Part shown: piece after piece, positions 48,288 to 48,322 of the stretch | How positions within the stretch are numbered: the stretch's first letter is position 1 | Layout: every line of letters begins with the position of its first letter | Assembly: GCA_964599875.1 (NCBI GenBank) | Contig: CAZRHE010000013.1 | Span: forward strand, 1-48,322 | Reading direction: 5' to 3' | Length of the DNA stretch: 48,322 bases | From: RGIG4097 sp964599875 | Lineage (GTDB): Bacteria > Bacillota > Clostridia > Christensenellales > CAG-917 | Notes under the pieces: model-generated | What the model was told of the DNA's origin: nothing | The model's database searches: none | Seen by the model: the letters and a program-made list of their open reading frames with translations, nothing else | Position numbers and translations under genes: made by a program

Positions 48288-48322
48288 AAAAGAGTCCATC
48301 TATCGAACAGATGAACTCTTTT
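48288..48322 (+). terminator. Terminator of the pyr operon
   Basis: Fourteen-base arms 48288-48301 and 48309-48322 with one mismatch; the right arm ends in T's at the window edge. Confidence 0.8.

Overview
The window looks like a chromosomal segment of an anaerobic, spore-forming Firmicute of the Clostridia type, probably an uncultured gut lineage. The evidence is Spo0A, the cortex amidase CwlD and a PRC-barrel protein of the sporulation-associated type, a PyrR-attenuated pyr operon with class 1B dihydroorotate dehydrogenase (PyrD/PyrK), a CIRCE-controlled hsp20, a BspA-type leucine-rich-repeat protein and a GH27 alpha-galactosidase. Family-level placement is not possible by eye. No rRNA, tRNA or CRISPR array was seen.

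Layout. 0-2.1 kb: an AT-rich type II restriction-modification pair (C5 methyltransferase plus HNH nuclease, ATGA overlap). 2.1-3.3 kb (minus): mtnN-luxS, SAH detoxification and AI-2 production. 3.4-17.2 kb (plus): the replication-origin neighbourhood, in the order MFS transporter, rsmG, parA, parB, probable oriC, dnaN, about 1 kb of non-coding repeats, dnaA, two half-ABC exporters, recF, metal permease. This is not the usual dnaA-dnaN-recF order. DnaA boxes lie between parB and dnaN, not beside dnaA. The MFS gene, parA, dnaA and recF each have a sigma-A type promoter whose -10 box ends 6-7 bases before the ATG, so they are probably leaderless. 17.3-21.6 kb: an acidic zinc-ribbon protein, spo0A, an LRR protein, and a small two-gene accessory unit preceded by a 98-base nested inverted repeat. 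21.9-23.6 kb: rpsF-ssb-rpsR and dut.

23.7-33.4 kb: a GH27 / D-aminoacylase-like / AlkD-like operon, hsp20 with CIRCE, an FGGY kinase, an M1-type lipoprotein with a PRC-barrel protein, and cwlD. A symmetric cluster of DnaA boxes sits in front of cwlD. 33.5-35.8 kb: three cell-envelope or secreted proteins. 35.8-38.9 kb (all minus): a compact element resembling an integrated rolling-circle CRESS-type plasmid. It encodes an OB-like/zinc protein, a free-standing HUH endonuclease domain, a full HUH plus P-loop helicase Rep, and four tiny, mostly basic unknown proteins, with repeats and hairpins that could be its origin. This is the strongest candidate here for an incompletely described system.

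39-48.3 kb (plus): a complete attenuated pyrimidine operon, pyrR-pyrC-carB-pyrK-pyrD-pyrF-pyrE-pyrB, from PyrR-type leader to final terminator. It lacks carA. Its PyrB carries at the C-terminus a zinc ribbon with exactly the cysteine spacing of the PyrI regulatory chain, without the nucleotide-binding PyrI domain. Together these genes make UMP from carbamoyl phosphate and aspartate; the glutaminase subunit must be encoded elsewhere.
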